Assembly (NCBI GenBank): GCA_033558025.1
Contig: JAUCEF010000001.1
Span: 2,542,001-2,606,000, forward strand
Reading direction: 5' to 3'
DNA length: 64,000 nucleotides
Origin: Phytophthora sp. 'mugwort'
Taxonomy: Eukaryota > Oomycota > Peronosporomycetes > Peronosporales > Peronosporaceae
Shown one piece after another: positions 10,340 to 20,873 of the stretch; position 1 is the stretch's first letter, and each line of letters begins with the position of its first letter. A program made the translations under genes and the position numbers. The notes below the pieces were generated by a model. The model was not told the DNA's origin. It ran no database searches and worked only from the letters and a program-made list of their open reading frames with translations.

Positions 10340-10765
10340 TCATCGTCTACATCTGCAAGCTGCGTCAAGCCATCGTACGCAGATGACGCACCACCACCTG
10401 CTTCTCATCCTAGTCTGCATAGCACGCAGCGATGATACTCCACGTGAAAACGCTTGCTCCAAGGTCGACATTGCTTCCATACTCCATCGTTTTGGGATGG
10501 ACGACAAGGGAAGACACTCGAATCGGTGAACGCGCTCTGCAATGTACATTAAATGTCGAAACGAAAGATTGTAGCTGCAGTTGAATATACAGGAGCAGGC
10601 CCACTCGAAGTCGTTGCACCGATAAGGTTGCCCGCGCGTTCTTACGTTCCATTCTCCAACCTCGGAGCCGCGCGTTGCGCAGGTAGTGTGTGCCAAGTAT
10701 ACCATGTAGACGTCCCATTCACTACGAACTCGTGCCAGCGTGTAGTCGCTAAAATGCTTAGCCAC
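10340..10765 (-). pseudogene. SWIM-like zinc-finger region of the Mutator-like transposase
   Basis: The frame reads YRCNDFEWACSCIFNCSYNL then SFRHLMYIAERVHRFECLPL and SIPKRWSMEAM. This resembles the C-terminal SWIM finger (CxC ... CxH) of MULE transposases, followed by the usual tryptophan segment. In this copy the third cysteine seems replaced (FRH where CRH is expected), another sign of decay. Confidence 0.6.
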
Positions 10766-11290
10766 TAGTGAAAGAGTACACTGGTACGAGGTCTGGGTGC
10801 CGCGACGTCGTCGAGTGTTTGCGTGTGGCAGTGATGATCCTCTGGATAATGTTGCTTGGTGAGCAAGAAGCCCACCAATGTGGTGTCAAATCTTGGCCTC
10901 TTTCACAAAAGAAGCTTTAGTTGATTTCGATTCGATTCTATAGGGTTAGTCGTTGTATTGACGGCGGTGAAGAACTTTCCTCTTGCATGGTTTGCTCACA
11001 ACGATACGCAAGGTTCCAATTTGCTACAAAATACTCTAGTAGCTTAGGACATGCCTTCTCGCACGAACTCGTGAAGGTGGTGAGCTCGGAATCGAACTTC
11101 GATGTAGTGTTGCTTAAAAGGAGAAACACCACAAATGTGCAACACTATTAACAAATCATCAAACCCCACAACCAGTAACACATACTAAAAACGTACCAGT
11201 AGATCAAATTCGCAAATGCCGCTTCCATCTCGTCCCGCTATGCCATCGTTACATCAAACTTCGTTCTTTTGCAAACTTTGCGCCAATATG

Positions 11291-11656
11291 TCAGTGCGTG
11301 AAACTGGCAAAGGACCACTTTAGCGTCCGGAACGCTTCCTCTAGGACCTGCCACTCGACGAAGTCTTTGTCGATCACGATTGTCTTCATTTTTGTCCAAG
11401 TCAAATTTCGTTCCTTGACGAATTCAATTATCAGCTCCATGGTGCGTGCTTTCTGATCCAGAGCAAGAAAATCAGCAACTGGAACTCCCTTACAAGTAGC
11501 AGAGGTAACCACTAGCCTTCCTACAACAAAAATATTGAATGGCCGGAGTATATTTGACGTACCGAGATGATACCCTAAGATGATATCATGCGTCCAATCC
11601 ATTACAAGGGCGTCTCCCCACTCCAGAAAGCATTGCTTTTGAATCCAAGTCTGCAT
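11291..11656 (-). pseudogene. MULE transposase catalytic core
   Basis: The frame contains EWGDALVMDWTHDIILGYHL, RLVVTSATCKGVPVADFLAL and DQKARTMELIIEFVKERN, then TIVIDKDFVEWQVLEEAF. These match the MULE-type DDE core: first aspartate in MDWTH, second in IDKDFVEW. Right after LEEAF the frame is lost where the family normally continues with a VLLCQFHA-like segment. The enzyme would cut and rejoin the element ends. Confidence 0.8.
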
Positions 11657-11880
11657 CGTAATGACGCAGCTGATGTCTATCTGATCTGAACGAGGAGGAC
11701 GTCATTGCCGGCGTCGTCGTCAGCAAACCCATCGCGAAGCATCTGCTCCGCTCGAGAGTGCTACCGCCCAATACTTGCTAAACAGATGCTTCTCGTTTGT
11801 TGCGGACTTAAAATCATATCTGTTTTCGGTAGGAAACGCGAACAAAAGAAACAGATGTTTAAATTTGAGAACAATGATAA

Positions 11881-11921
11881 GCAACATACAGAGCAACGGA
11901 AAGTGCAACAGCCAGAGCAAC
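11881..11921 (-). repeat. GTTGC array with exact 12-nt period in a probable intron
   Basis: On the minus strand GTTGC occurs at plus coordinates 11881, 11893, 11905 and 11917, each exactly 12 nt apart with unrelated spacer bases. It lies just downstream (in gene sense) of a likely splice donor, CTCG followed by GTGGGT, at 11945. The matching acceptor is uncertain; AAACAG near 11818 is a candidate. Confidence 0.7.
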
Positions 11922-12138
11922 CGCTAAATCACCACATGCACCCACCGAGCTGGTCCGACAGGTAGCGATTAATATCCGCAGTCCTTGTGTTCACTTCCGC
12001 CAGCAGTCCAAGCTCATCGCGGACCTGAGGCGACAGCGGCATTGACTTTGCGCCTCAGTAAGAGTCGTAAACAATCTTGTTCGTTTTCTGATTGTGCTTC
12101 GAAAGCTGTATCAAATCAAAAATATATTAGTTGAACAA

Positions 12139-12828
12139 TCACTTAGCAACATCGGCTTCCGGAACGCTCCTCCATCCCAGGGACGACGAAGACCTTCCAC
12201 ACTGCCTGACATCTGATATCACTTTTTCCGAACGCACGTGAAATCCAGCCTCACAACCAGTGAATCTGGAATCTTTATCTCGACGACCTTCACCTCGCGA
12301 AGTCTGCGAGGATCCGTGCGTGCACCACATGCATTTACAATTATACGCTAGCTTGGCGGAACTCTGGTTTCCACCAGGCCGGCTAAAGCAACACAGCATA
12401 AATCAAGACAGCAACAATGCAGGCAACACATCACAAAGCACAGCACATTATACCTGTTGTACTTGGTCGCTGTTTCGGAGCTCCGAACACGAAAACGCAG
12501 AAAATACATATCTTCATAACAGTGAAAACGGCTTCAAACTCATCCCAATTCTTGAATGTTTTCTGCGGTAGCTCTGGAACAAGTTGTCGATCGATTCACG
12601 GGCCTTTCTCATCTCCTCGCGGGATTTCCAAGTTTTGGTTCGACGAGTTGGCTTGTGGCTCGGTTGTCGTGGAGATATCGCGATGATAGTTGCGGCCGTA
12701 GGTGTGCTGTTGGTGCGTGTCACTTTTGTGACTCTAACGTTATCGTTGTTCATGCTGGCTTCACCGTCGCTACGTGTCTGTTTGCGTTTCTGGTTTTGCG
12801 CCGATTCCAAAGAGCGTGATACCGCCAA
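12139..12828 (-). pseudogene. FAR1-type zinc-finger region of the Mutator-like transposase
   Basis: 12514-12828 opens with a basic N-terminus and holds TKTWKSREEMRKARESIDNL then FQSYRRKHSR, like the start of FAR1/MULE DNA-binding domains. After the intron at 12383-12453 the frame 12139-12399 gives CTHGSSQTSRGEGRRDKDSR then FTGCEAGFHVR, the cysteine/histidine and TGC portion of the same domain. Downstream near 12050 the segment SKHNQKTNKIVYDSY and then DELGLLAEVNTRTADINRYL match the usual sequence after the finger. Confidence 0.6.
12383..12453 (-). other. Intron in the Mutator/C48 gene (71 nt)
   Basis: Minus strand, ACAACAG then GTATAATG at the donor and TTGCTTTAG then CCGGCC at the acceptor. 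GTTGC pentamers occur at plus coordinates 12388, 12411 and 12423, the last two 12 nt apart. Confidence 0.6.
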
Positions 12829-12853
12829 CGTTGTACATCATTGCGTGTTTTGG

Positions 12854-12969
12854 CTACAATTTAAAGAATAACGAAAGTACGTAAAACCAATTTAGCAACA
12901 TAAGCGGCAATATAAACAGTAACATAAACGGCAACATAATCAGCAACAAAAGTCCTTCAGAAACCTCAC
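12854..12969 (-). other. Intron with five GTTGC-type repeats (116 nt)
   Basis: Minus strand, donor CCGCAG then GTGAGG and acceptor AAATTGTAG then CCAAAAC. Inside it GTTGC (three copies), ATTGC and GTTAC start at plus coordinates 12895, 12907, 12919, 12931 and 12943, in perfect 12-nt register. Confidence 0.65.
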
Positions 12970-13070
12970 CTGCGGTACGGTCATCATTCAGCGCGTCTTC
13001 ATTTCCTGCAACACCACCATCTCATGCGCCTCCTTGATCTCCAACCATGTTAATAGCACCAGCAGAACGA

Positions 13071-13485
13071 CTACCACTCCGTCCTCGACATTCCTGTCCT
13101 CATCAGTGACAGCAGCAAAATCATCATATCTGCCCATTTACCAGCAGCAGATGCTACTGGTACTCCTTCAACAATGCCATCTCCGTCTTCCGCACTGGCA
13201 GCGGCATCTTGCGCAGCGAAACCGCTGCCATCCAAGCTGGCAGCTGCCGCAACTTCCACTCTCCATCTCCATTACCCATGTTGTCGCCGACAACAGCAGT
13301 ATTCCCGGGCCGTCTCCGGCTTCTTCCACACCACCCGCTATGCCAGGATGTTTATCGATCTTCGAGTTGCTGCGGAAATCGTCGGGGGAATTCTCCATCC
13401 CCCCAAGATCCTTCAGTTCGTTGTTCTCGCCAGCGCTGGGGTCTTCATCGGGCAAATAGTCCCCGGCATTCTCGTTGTCGTTCAC
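13071..13485 (-). pseudogene. Acidic N-terminal exon of the Mutator/C48 gene
   Basis: A start codon at 13485 opens MNDNENAGDYLPDEDPSAGE, an acidic low-complexity segment. The frame is lost near 13260 and continues in the next frame as an alanine-rich acidic stretch (13071-13259). No domain is recognised. It is assigned here because of position and strand, just upstream of the FAR1-like exons. It could instead be an unrelated open frame. Confidence 0.35.
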
Positions 13486-13969
13486 GAGGCCGCGTGATGA
13501 TCGAATATAGTCGCGGGTATACGTGCGCGCAGCGAAGCACGTCGCAGTATTGCTAAGGGTGTATGTAAACCAACGCGTTAGATCAGTTGCCGTGAAGTGC
13601 TTGCTCTCCGTTGCTTACTGTACCTGGATCTTCTGCTGCGGCAAGCCCCCCAGGCGTCGGCTGCACTGCCTTCTTTGTCGCCTACTTCGCTCTCTTCCCC
13701 TCCTCGTTGCCGGTCTTCCCGGTGCACCTATGCTTGCTCCTTTCCTCGCCATGCCGTCCGTGTCGCTCGCTCCCCAACGTTGACGTAGAATGAATGAAAG
13801 GGGTTCGTACTTAATCGACGTCGTGGATCTCGTAAAATTTCGAATTCGAATCTGAGCTTCCCCCGTAAGAAAAACCGTCATAAACCGTCATAAATACCCA
13901 GCAACACAAAACACGATTTGTGGCTTTAAACGAGTTGTCGTCTTGTCGTAGTTATGTTGTCGTAATCAT

Positions 13970-15074
13970 ACCCTTCCCCGGACCTTCACCAAAGTCTGCC
14001 AGCAGCTCGGAAACACGGACGTTGACGTCGGGCGAAGTGTAAGTCTCTCGCCGCATCTCAGCAACCATGTTCTCGACATCCTTTGGCTGAATAATTTTAC
14101 CGGAGGCTTCTTTCAAGTAGCGCAGATTTTTTTGTTTGAGTTTCGAGCACTTTAAAGATTAAAGTACCAAAACTATTGTTAGCAACAACCACAGTTCGTA
14201 GATATTCCAAGTGACAGGTTACCTTGCCATATCGTTTTAGCGACGCGCTTGATACCAGGAGATACAATCTTCCGCATTTCAGCGTATGAGTAGTATGTAC
14301 GCATCAGGACCAATGCTGTGGTTGTGGGTCGAGCTGTGCTTTGTTGTCCGAACAATGTACTCGCCTTCCTGTCGATTCAACAGAGTATTAATCTAGCCAT
14401 GCATCCAATCCCTCGGACCGTGTGATACGTGCGCTCGCACTTTCCATGCGGTTTGAATTACCACCCACTGTACAAATGTACGTCTTTGAATAGAACACAA
14501 GCGACTCGTCGAACAGATCGCGGTCTTTCCCCGAGTGGGCGGCACGTCTGCGGCTCTCGCTATTTCAGGGGCAAACTTTGCTGCTTGTCCGTAGCTTATA
14601 GATTTGATGAGTCCCCTCTTGGTACCTGCAGTATTAATTTCTAGTGAGCACAACCAAATTTAAACAACCGAAAAAATGCTCGTCATACGTGGTAAACGCA
14701 GTCTCCAGCCCTTCCCATGACGCCAACTCGCCCTCAGAGCGAGATAATGCCACTGCAACCGTCGATCCAGTTGCGGTTGCACTCGTGTCTTCGCGGGGTC
14801 CCTCACATGACTCGCAGTCTTCATGAAAGATGACGGGATAAGTGCAGAGAGGACGACTGGCAGGATTGGTGGTGAGGAAGCCAGGTGAGGGCGAGCGGGA
14901 GAAGCTGGTGGAGGGGAGCCGGCTGTCGCTACCTGGAGGGAAGCGTCGAATACTAGCTTCATGTTTCTCGAAAATCATGATTTTGAAATGCTGACCATAC
15001 TGAGAAAACTGAGGTAAAGGTTCGGTCCGGTTTGTGGACCTTTTTACAACGAAAAACTTGGTGAACGTAGGCAC
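13970..15074 (-). pseudogene. Head of a second Mutator-like transposase (FAR1 domain and linker)
   Basis: Reading on the minus strand from 15074, a Ser/Pro-rich N-terminus leads to EGELASWEGLETAFTTYDEH, the usual start of a FAR1-type domain. Around 14480-14560 DESLVFYSKTYICTVGG continues it in another frame. Near 14330 LNRQEGEYIVRTTKHSSTHN ends in an HNH motif followed by GPDAYYSYAEMRKIVSPGIK. After an intron of about 70 nt (donor near 14225) comes KNLRYLKEASGKIIQPKDVE then NMVAEMRRETYTSPDVNV. It is a different family member from the gene at 8180-13485 and lacks any catalytic core, so it is truncated. Confidence 0.62.
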
Positions 15075-16442
15075 TTCCTTTGACTTACCCTGCTATGTTC
15101 CCCGCTTGAGTACTGTCGCTATAACGCGATCCAGCGAGTGGACGGTTCTGAAGGTCAGATCCGACTATTGGACAGTGAACGAGGTAGAATACAACGGTCT
15201 TTTGCTGTACTTCGAATAACAGAATGGGATAAACCAGGGGTGACTGGTGATTTGTGGCGATTTGAATCTAGTGATCTGACAAGTTCCACATTGCAAGCCA
15301 CCCGGCCTGGCATTAGTGAGGCGGGAGGCCCTAGATCGGCTACAAGTCTGGTCTGACCCTGAACTAGATAATTAGGGACATGTAGGTGCTATAATGAAGT
15401 CGCAGAAACATATTTAACTCACTCATTCACTCACTCACTCACTCATTCATTCACCCACTTACTCATTCACCCACCTACTCACCTACTTACTCACGATCAT
15501 GAGGAGGGCCAATAGTACAATAAGGGGGTGAATGCTAACTCGTGAATGCTAACTCGTTCGGCAAGCCGAAAAATATCATGAATATACGTGTTTGTTGCAC
15601 GCGAATTGACCACAGAAATATTATTAGATCTCGCTAGACATAAAGTCGTTTGGGGTACGCCGCGCGATATTTACTGTTTTTTTATCTTTGAGAAATGAAG
15701 GCCGTGACACCCTTGATATCAAATACGTGATTACGATGTTTTTTTTTTTTCTTGTGTTGCTTCCGAAAGCTCTATTATTGCAGTTTTAATTATTGTTGAA
15801 TTGGAGTTGTGATTGCAGTTACGCCATCCCACTCACTTACTGAAGCTCAGATTTTTAACTCATTACAAACAGCTCGGTCGATTTATTTCATGGATCAACT
15901 TCTCCTACCCCGAAACAGAGATCGTTTAAACAGTGTTTACAGCACCGTAACCCACGGTCTCAGTGCGACAGGTGTAAAAGTCTGCTTGCTATTTAAATTG
16001 TTTAAAAACTTTGAACCTTTTACGTGGTAAAAAAAATGATACCGGCCAGTAAATGTAAATCATTAGAAAGTTGATAAATCTATATGGCTTTACTTACAAT
16101 CATACAATTAAGGTGAAGTGTTTTTTTTGTCAAAGCCTGCTTACGTTCTCTCTCTGTTCTCGTTATTTTTTACGGTGATGCACTGAGTCCATGCGTTGAG
16201 GAGAACCCGTGGTTACTGTAAGCACACTAGCCCCATCACTTAATGCGCGCTCTACTTGAATTTAGTTAAGCCGACGCGAGCATTGTTGTCTTCCGTCCAA
16301 CGAAATTGCTCGCATCTTGTGATTAATGATAAAATCCTTTCTGTAAATGCGTCGATGATACAGTGCATACAAAACAACCTCTGCATCTCACGCATTCTTC
16401 GTAATCTGTACAATTCAGCACAGGGACAATACAATAAAGTTT
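15075..16442. other. Non-coding stretch with an ACTC/ATTC simple repeat
   Basis: No supported gene. 15417-15494 is an imperfect tetranucleotide repeat (ACTC, ATTC, ACCC units). Further on is AT-rich sequence with short T runs (near 15741 and 16118). Confidence 0.6.
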
Positions 16443-16523
16443 CGACAGCTGTGAGGTTTGAACTCACGCGGGTTACCCCAATGGATTTCAAGTCCATCGC
16501 CTTAACCACTCGGCCAAGCTGTC
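16443..16523 (-). tRNA. tRNA-Ser (UGA)
   Basis: On the minus strand 81 nt fold as a type II tRNA. The acceptor GACAGCT pairs with AGCTGTC, with G as discriminator. The D-arm segment TGGCCGAGTGGTTAAGGC is the usual A box of serine tRNAs. The anticodon loop CTTGAAA gives UGA. A long variable arm follows (TTGGGGTAACCCGCG), then the T arm GTGAG-TTCAAAC-CTCAC with its B box. Acceptor, anticodon and T stems pair fully, so it looks functional. No intron is present. Confidence 0.95.
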
Positions 16524-18480
16524 GGTTGACTTAAAAGCTATTATTTATATAACTCGAACCTTAATACACACAATCAATTGGAGAAGTGAATGATAACGTC
16601 ACAAAAGACGTCTGGCAAGCTCGCTCTGTAAGTGAACAGCTTTGTATGCATATTGTTGGTATACAAAAAACAACTGTATCAGACTGAAGAAGACCGGATC
16701 AATTGATATTGCATTGAAATCAGAATTTTGGTAGCGGTAACGCTATCTTGGAATTTGCTGATCGTTTGGAGGATGTGGTCGAATCGAGGTCGGGGAGCGC
16801 TGTATGCGTACCAGTACGCTCTCCTCGTATCTGCATCCCCACAACAGTACACTCCTGTCCATGGTCGAATGGGGTCTGATTGTCTACCTCAGCACACGCT
16901 GTACACCAGGAAGGGATTGGAACAGCGGTTCGATCAGTCGAAGACGACGGATATTCGGCTGGGGGTATTTCCCACAGCCAGGTATAGGCGTGCCGGGGTA
17001 CCCTGTAGTTATGGTGCCGACGGGGTATTTGTAAGGGCTACAAATTGGGACGAGGTTTCCATGCTACTTGGGGATGCGCTTTGCGGCTAGTCTCGTGGTG
17101 GGGACGGGTGTCATAGGCACCATAGTAGCCGTTGCGGATACGAAGAAGCCGGGTTGTCATCTTAGAGGACGGATGTCGTCTCGTCAGAGGGATGTCGTGC
17201 TTAGGAACACTTCGGACGCAGGCGGTCCGACCAGATTAGTCACTTTTTGATTTGAGAGAGAGAAGAGCAACCCTAATAACACAACAAACTTCGGTTATAT
17301 TATGACACACTGACGCCGCAGGGCGGTACGTTCTCTCGCTGTTTTCAACTTCTCGTCTTCTTCTGCATTCAAGGCGCAGCAACATTTTCGGTGGAGAGAC
17401 TTCTCCCCCCCCCTCCCGTACACCCATGGTTCGGGACACACTCCTCCTCCACTATTTTTTAGCTTTTTCTCGAATATGATTTCAATTTTTCACCAGTCGC
17501 GGAGACGACCATAGCTCACTTGTGCGCGACGACCGCGCATTTTAGCTGACTTCTTCAAGTTGCGCTCTGCAATGATGCTCGCAGGTTCTTCATCAGATTG
17601 GCTATAGCTGTAGCCAATATGACGGGGATATTAAAACTCAGAAATAGTATGATACAGTAGATTTAATAAATAGCATATGTACGATAGCTGTGGGACCACG
17701 TGGCCTCATCCACCCTAACTGGGGGGCGGCTCATTCTATTCTAGCCCCCCCCAAAAAAAAAAAAAAAAAAAAAACACGGAGAGGATAATCGTGATGACAC
17801 ATCGCCTTAATCCACTGTACGAGCTCTTCAGAGTATGGGTAAGAACATGGCCGTCCTTGGCTCCCAGGCAGACCTACTTGCCCTGCTTCTCACACGCGTA
17901 GATGATGCTCCGATTTCTCATATCGTAGTGCGTCGCCAGCGCTGTCACAAACCGGCCTCTATCTCTCTCATCGAGTATGTGCACATTAGAGGCGTTATCG
18001 AACTTCATCCGACGAGAGCCTGCGCTTTAGTTCTCGTCAGATGACACAACACCTACAGCCCCATCAACGTCCACCCCTTCCTCTTCGATGCTATCTCCGC
18101 CCTCCTTCCTTTCTCCCTCCTCTTCACCTCCGGCATCCGCTGAGGTTTAGCGTCATCGACACCGCGGGCGATGTTGAGCTACTTCGACGCAGCCTTGACG
18201 CCAAGCGTTTTAATACCGATTAACACCTCGCGCTTTCGGAAGACCGTGTAGCTTCGCTTGGTGCGCTTATTATCCCAGAATTAGATGTAATAGTAGCGGC
18301 GCCTGGCGAAGGTTTATCTCCTAGCCATTCATTTTAACTTTTAGGCCGTGTTCGACTTGAGACCTAACCAGCTGTGCTCATCTAAATGCAGCTGGGTTTC
18401 CAAAACGGGCCCGATAGCGAACTGAAACAGCCGCAAAAAAAAAAAACAGCTTGATGACCGAAAACGACTGGTTGCGAAAT
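16524..18480. other. Stretch without a recognised gene
   Basis: A plus-strand open frame at 16728-17090 (120 codons) and smaller ones near 17068-17250 have no recognised motif. 17250-17440 is rich in short pyrimidine runs. 17745-17774 is eight C followed by twenty-two A. 17835-18223 has two short plus frames, one proline-rich, with no family match. Decayed retroelement sequence is possible but not shown. Confidence 0.4.
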
Positions 18481-18566
18481 TCAGGGCTTGCTCGTATTTT
18501 GATTTGAGCTCGTTCACCATCTTTTGAAATTGACCTTACTTGACAACGAACGGATGGAGTAGCACG

Positions 18567-19400
18567 TGCAGAAACAGCGAGCGACTTGCGTGCGGACGAG
18601 AAATTGCTGTTCAAGTGCTACCTCGCTGCACGTAATGACGCATCGCTCTAAAGCGACAAGGGTGTCAAGTCCAAGGGCTGGGCGCAGATTGTAACTCACT
18701 TAACGAAAGAGGGTATCAGTGCTGGCAAAGGTGAGTGAACGTATATTGAAAGGCTGAAAGGTCTTATTTACCATTTTTCGGGTACGTATGACAGATTAAA
18801 GTAAAACTAAGTACTCAAGGCTGATGTATGAATACGACGTTTTCAAGAGGCTGTGTGACCTAAGTGGCGCTGGTTGGGATCACCATATCCAAGCGCCTAC
18901 TCTCACTGACGACGGCTGGGCATCGTTAATGATGAGGGGAGAGTCAGCCTCGCAATGCCCCTCTGTACAAACGCATGCGGGAATTGGGGTTCGAGCACAG
19001 AGAGGTGTGCACCCTGATTGCAGGTGAGTCGAGAGCAAACGCAGCAGACGCTGCGAGCGTTGCCGACTTTCTAGCGAAGGAGACGCATACGGTCCAGCAG
19101 AGGACTACGAAAGCGGCGCGTATCAAGAAGGAACACATGCCGTCGAAGATTCCATCAACACTACCTATGCCACATAAAAGGAGCGGCGCTTCGCTTCGCT
19201 TACAGCAGCTCAACGTACAGCATGCGTGAAGCGCTACCGAGACAATCGCAAGAAGAATGCTGGTCATGCAAGTAGTGAGCGTGATAGCATGAAAGCGTTC
19301 TTCGCTACGGCAGAGCGTTATTAATTCCAGCTCAAGGCTGACCTCCTAGCTAAGAAGCTGGATGCTCAAGACACAAGTCAAGCCGACTAGTCGCAGCAAC
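18567..19400 (+). pseudogene. Myb/SANT-like DNA-binding protein of a PIF/Harbinger element
   Basis: Plus-strand reading gives CYLAARNDASL, a stop, then SDKGVKSKGWAQIVTHLTKE, the opening helices of the Myb/SANT-like domain found in Harbinger partner proteins. After an intron (donor GGCAAAG then GTGAGT near 18732) the segment KRLCDLSGAGWDHHIQAPTL then TDDGWASL follows, the most conserved part of that domain. After a frame change, 18975-19229 encodes MRELGFEHREVCTLIAGESR and a lysine/alanine-rich tail. In Harbinger elements this protein carries the nuclease to DNA. It faces the DDE nuclease at 19760-20873 tail to tail. Stops and frameshifts make it a relic. Confidence 0.68.
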
Positions 19401-19454
19401 TCGCATGTAGTGTTTCTAGGCTAGTGTAACACGTCGTTAGCTCCGCGCCCAGTC

Positions 19455-19705
19455 TCATATGCAATACACTTCGCCAATCGGTCCCACAATGTTAGTCCCC
19501 ACGTCCCATTTTGCATCGCTGCGTCCCAGACGCCGGGTCTTACAACAAATATGCGGGGCTGTCAGCTTTGTGGAGGCGTTTGGTGTGATAAAAATATTTG
19601 GGACCTGGCGTGAGGGACGAGGTCACTCGTCTGGGATGTGGCGATGCAAAATGGGACGTGGAGACTAACATTGTGGGACCTATTGGCGAAGTGTATTGCA
19701 TATGA
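19455..19705. mobile_element. MITE-like element with 78-bp terminal inverted repeats
   Basis: 19455-19532 and 19628-19705 are inverted copies of each other with only a few mismatches, ending TCATATGC and GCATATGA. The 95-bp middle has no gene. No matching target duplication is seen (AGTC on the left, TACC on the right). It lies between the 3' ends of the two Harbinger-type genes. It could be a non-autonomous element or a foldback structure of the Harbinger element itself. Confidence 0.75.
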
Positions 19706-19759
19706 TACCGGACGATAACGCTGGAAACCGTTGTAGTCGTCCCAAATGACCGTGGTCAT

Positions 19760-20873
19760 CTAGTCCCTCCAGTTACTAGCCGATGAAATGTCAAATGGAA
19801 AAACTTCAATAGCATCAGCCCATAGTTCATCACCGTCTTCTTTGTTATCCTCGCTGTCCTCCTCGTCGCTGAAATCCATGGCTAAGTCATCTGCGTTGTG
19901 CTGGCGACTGAAATTGTGAAGAGTCGCCGACGCAAATACTATCGATTTGGCAACGACAAACTCACATTCAATCGGTACTCGCAGAATCTTGAATCACCGC
20001 TTCAAAATACCGTTGACCGCTTGACCACGTTGCGCGCTTTTGCGTGCCTGGGGTTGTACAGCTTCTTTGCAATCTTAGGCCTTCCTGATTCGGTAGCCCA
20101 TTCTTTGAGATGATAGCGCACTCCACGGTATGGAGTGAGAGCTTGGGCTGCTGTGCATACCCAGCTTCTGCAATGACGTAATGATGCTCTCGAATATCGT
20201 GTAGAAGCTCACTCCGTGGCAGGACATAGAATCGCGTGCAGATCCCTCAGCGCCAGGATATATGAAGCCAATATTCATCTCCCTGTCAGATGCTATCAGC
20301 ACGTTTCTGGATGGTCACCCCCTTTCGGTTTCGGAAGCGCTCCCCGTCCTGGGTTGCAACTACGACAGGTACATGTACACCGTCAGTAGCTGCGACGGCT
20401 AGGTCGAAAGAAGGGAAATCCTCTGCAAACCAAGTGGGTATAGTCCGCGACATAACGATGTTATGGGACAGAGTCTGGATGAGAGCATGAAGGCCAACTC
20501 GGCGACAGCAGTGTATCGTAAAAAAAAGCCATCTTGAACTTGACCTCTTGATCCCTGCACGATGCACCCCTCCCGAGCCAGTCTAGCAAAACTGCTAGGA
20601 CCTCTCGGCAATACTTTGTCTAGGGCGGTATTAGTACCCCACACAAGTCATACAACGCGTCAAATGAATCTCTGTCCATTTGAAAGTGGTCTATAAGAAA
20701 CGCATTATTACTCGAATAGATTCATGGGCAAACCGTGTTTGATAGCCATCCGTGTCCAGTAGACGTGGCACGGGGTATTTATGAGCTGCTGGGTGATGCT
20801 TCGCTGATTGCAGCATATTCGCGAGAGCTTGGAGGAGCCACAAGTCGTCGTCATCGTCATCGCTGTATGCCAT
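19760..20873 (-). pseudogene. PIF/Harbinger DDE nuclease (transposase)
   Basis: The likely start at 20873 opens MAYSDDDDDDLWLLQALANM. Reading goes through RFAHESIRVIMRFLIDHF-type sequence and a MDRDSFDALYDLCG segment near 20650. Then come FDLAVAATDGVHVPVVVATQ (first catalytic aspartate) and GERFRNRKGVTIQ. Near 20240 FIYPGAEGSARDSMS holds the second aspartate. Near 20060 YHLKEWATESGRPK and NARNVVKR-type sequence match the end of the catalytic domain. The tail is acidic (MDFSDEEDSEDNKEDGDEL) and stops at 19760. At least four frame changes are needed, so it is inactive. A canonical terminal inverted repeat for the whole element was not found. Confidence 0.78.

Larger units (their letters stand above)
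8180..13485 (-). pseudogene. Mutator-like transposase with C-terminal C48 (Ulp1-like) protease
   Basis: A 5.3-kb gene reads on the minus strand across several exons and frames. In order: an acidic N-terminus (13485-13071), a FAR1-type zinc-finger region (12828-12139), the MULE transposase core (11656-11291), a SWIM-like zinc finger (10765-10340), a linker (10176-9223) and a C48 cysteine-protease domain (8650-8180). At least two GT-AG introns are visible. Frameshifts and in-frame stops break several exons, so this copy is a relic. Transposases carrying Ulp1-like proteases are known in plant Mutator-like elements (the Kaonashi group). That the same gene carries the protease here is inferred from strand, order and spacing. 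Two adjacent genes remain possible. Confidence 0.68.

Noticed and set aside
10177..10529. Plus-strand leucine/histidine-rich frame at 10233-10529
   Set aside because: It is the antisense of the A-T-x repeat exon. Its repeats come only from the opposite coding strand.
7142..15400. Long terminal inverted repeats bounding the Mutator-like element
   Set aside because: Comparing 7142-7400 with 13500-15300 by eye gave no convincing inverted match, so the ends of the element remain undefined.
15417..15494. CRISPR-like or satellite array
   Set aside because: The unit is only four bases (ACTC/ATTC). It is an ordinary simple repeat.
16728..17090. 120-codon plus frame as a host gene
   Set aside because: No start context, intron or family motif supports it, and neighbouring frames break quickly. 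It is left as unknown.
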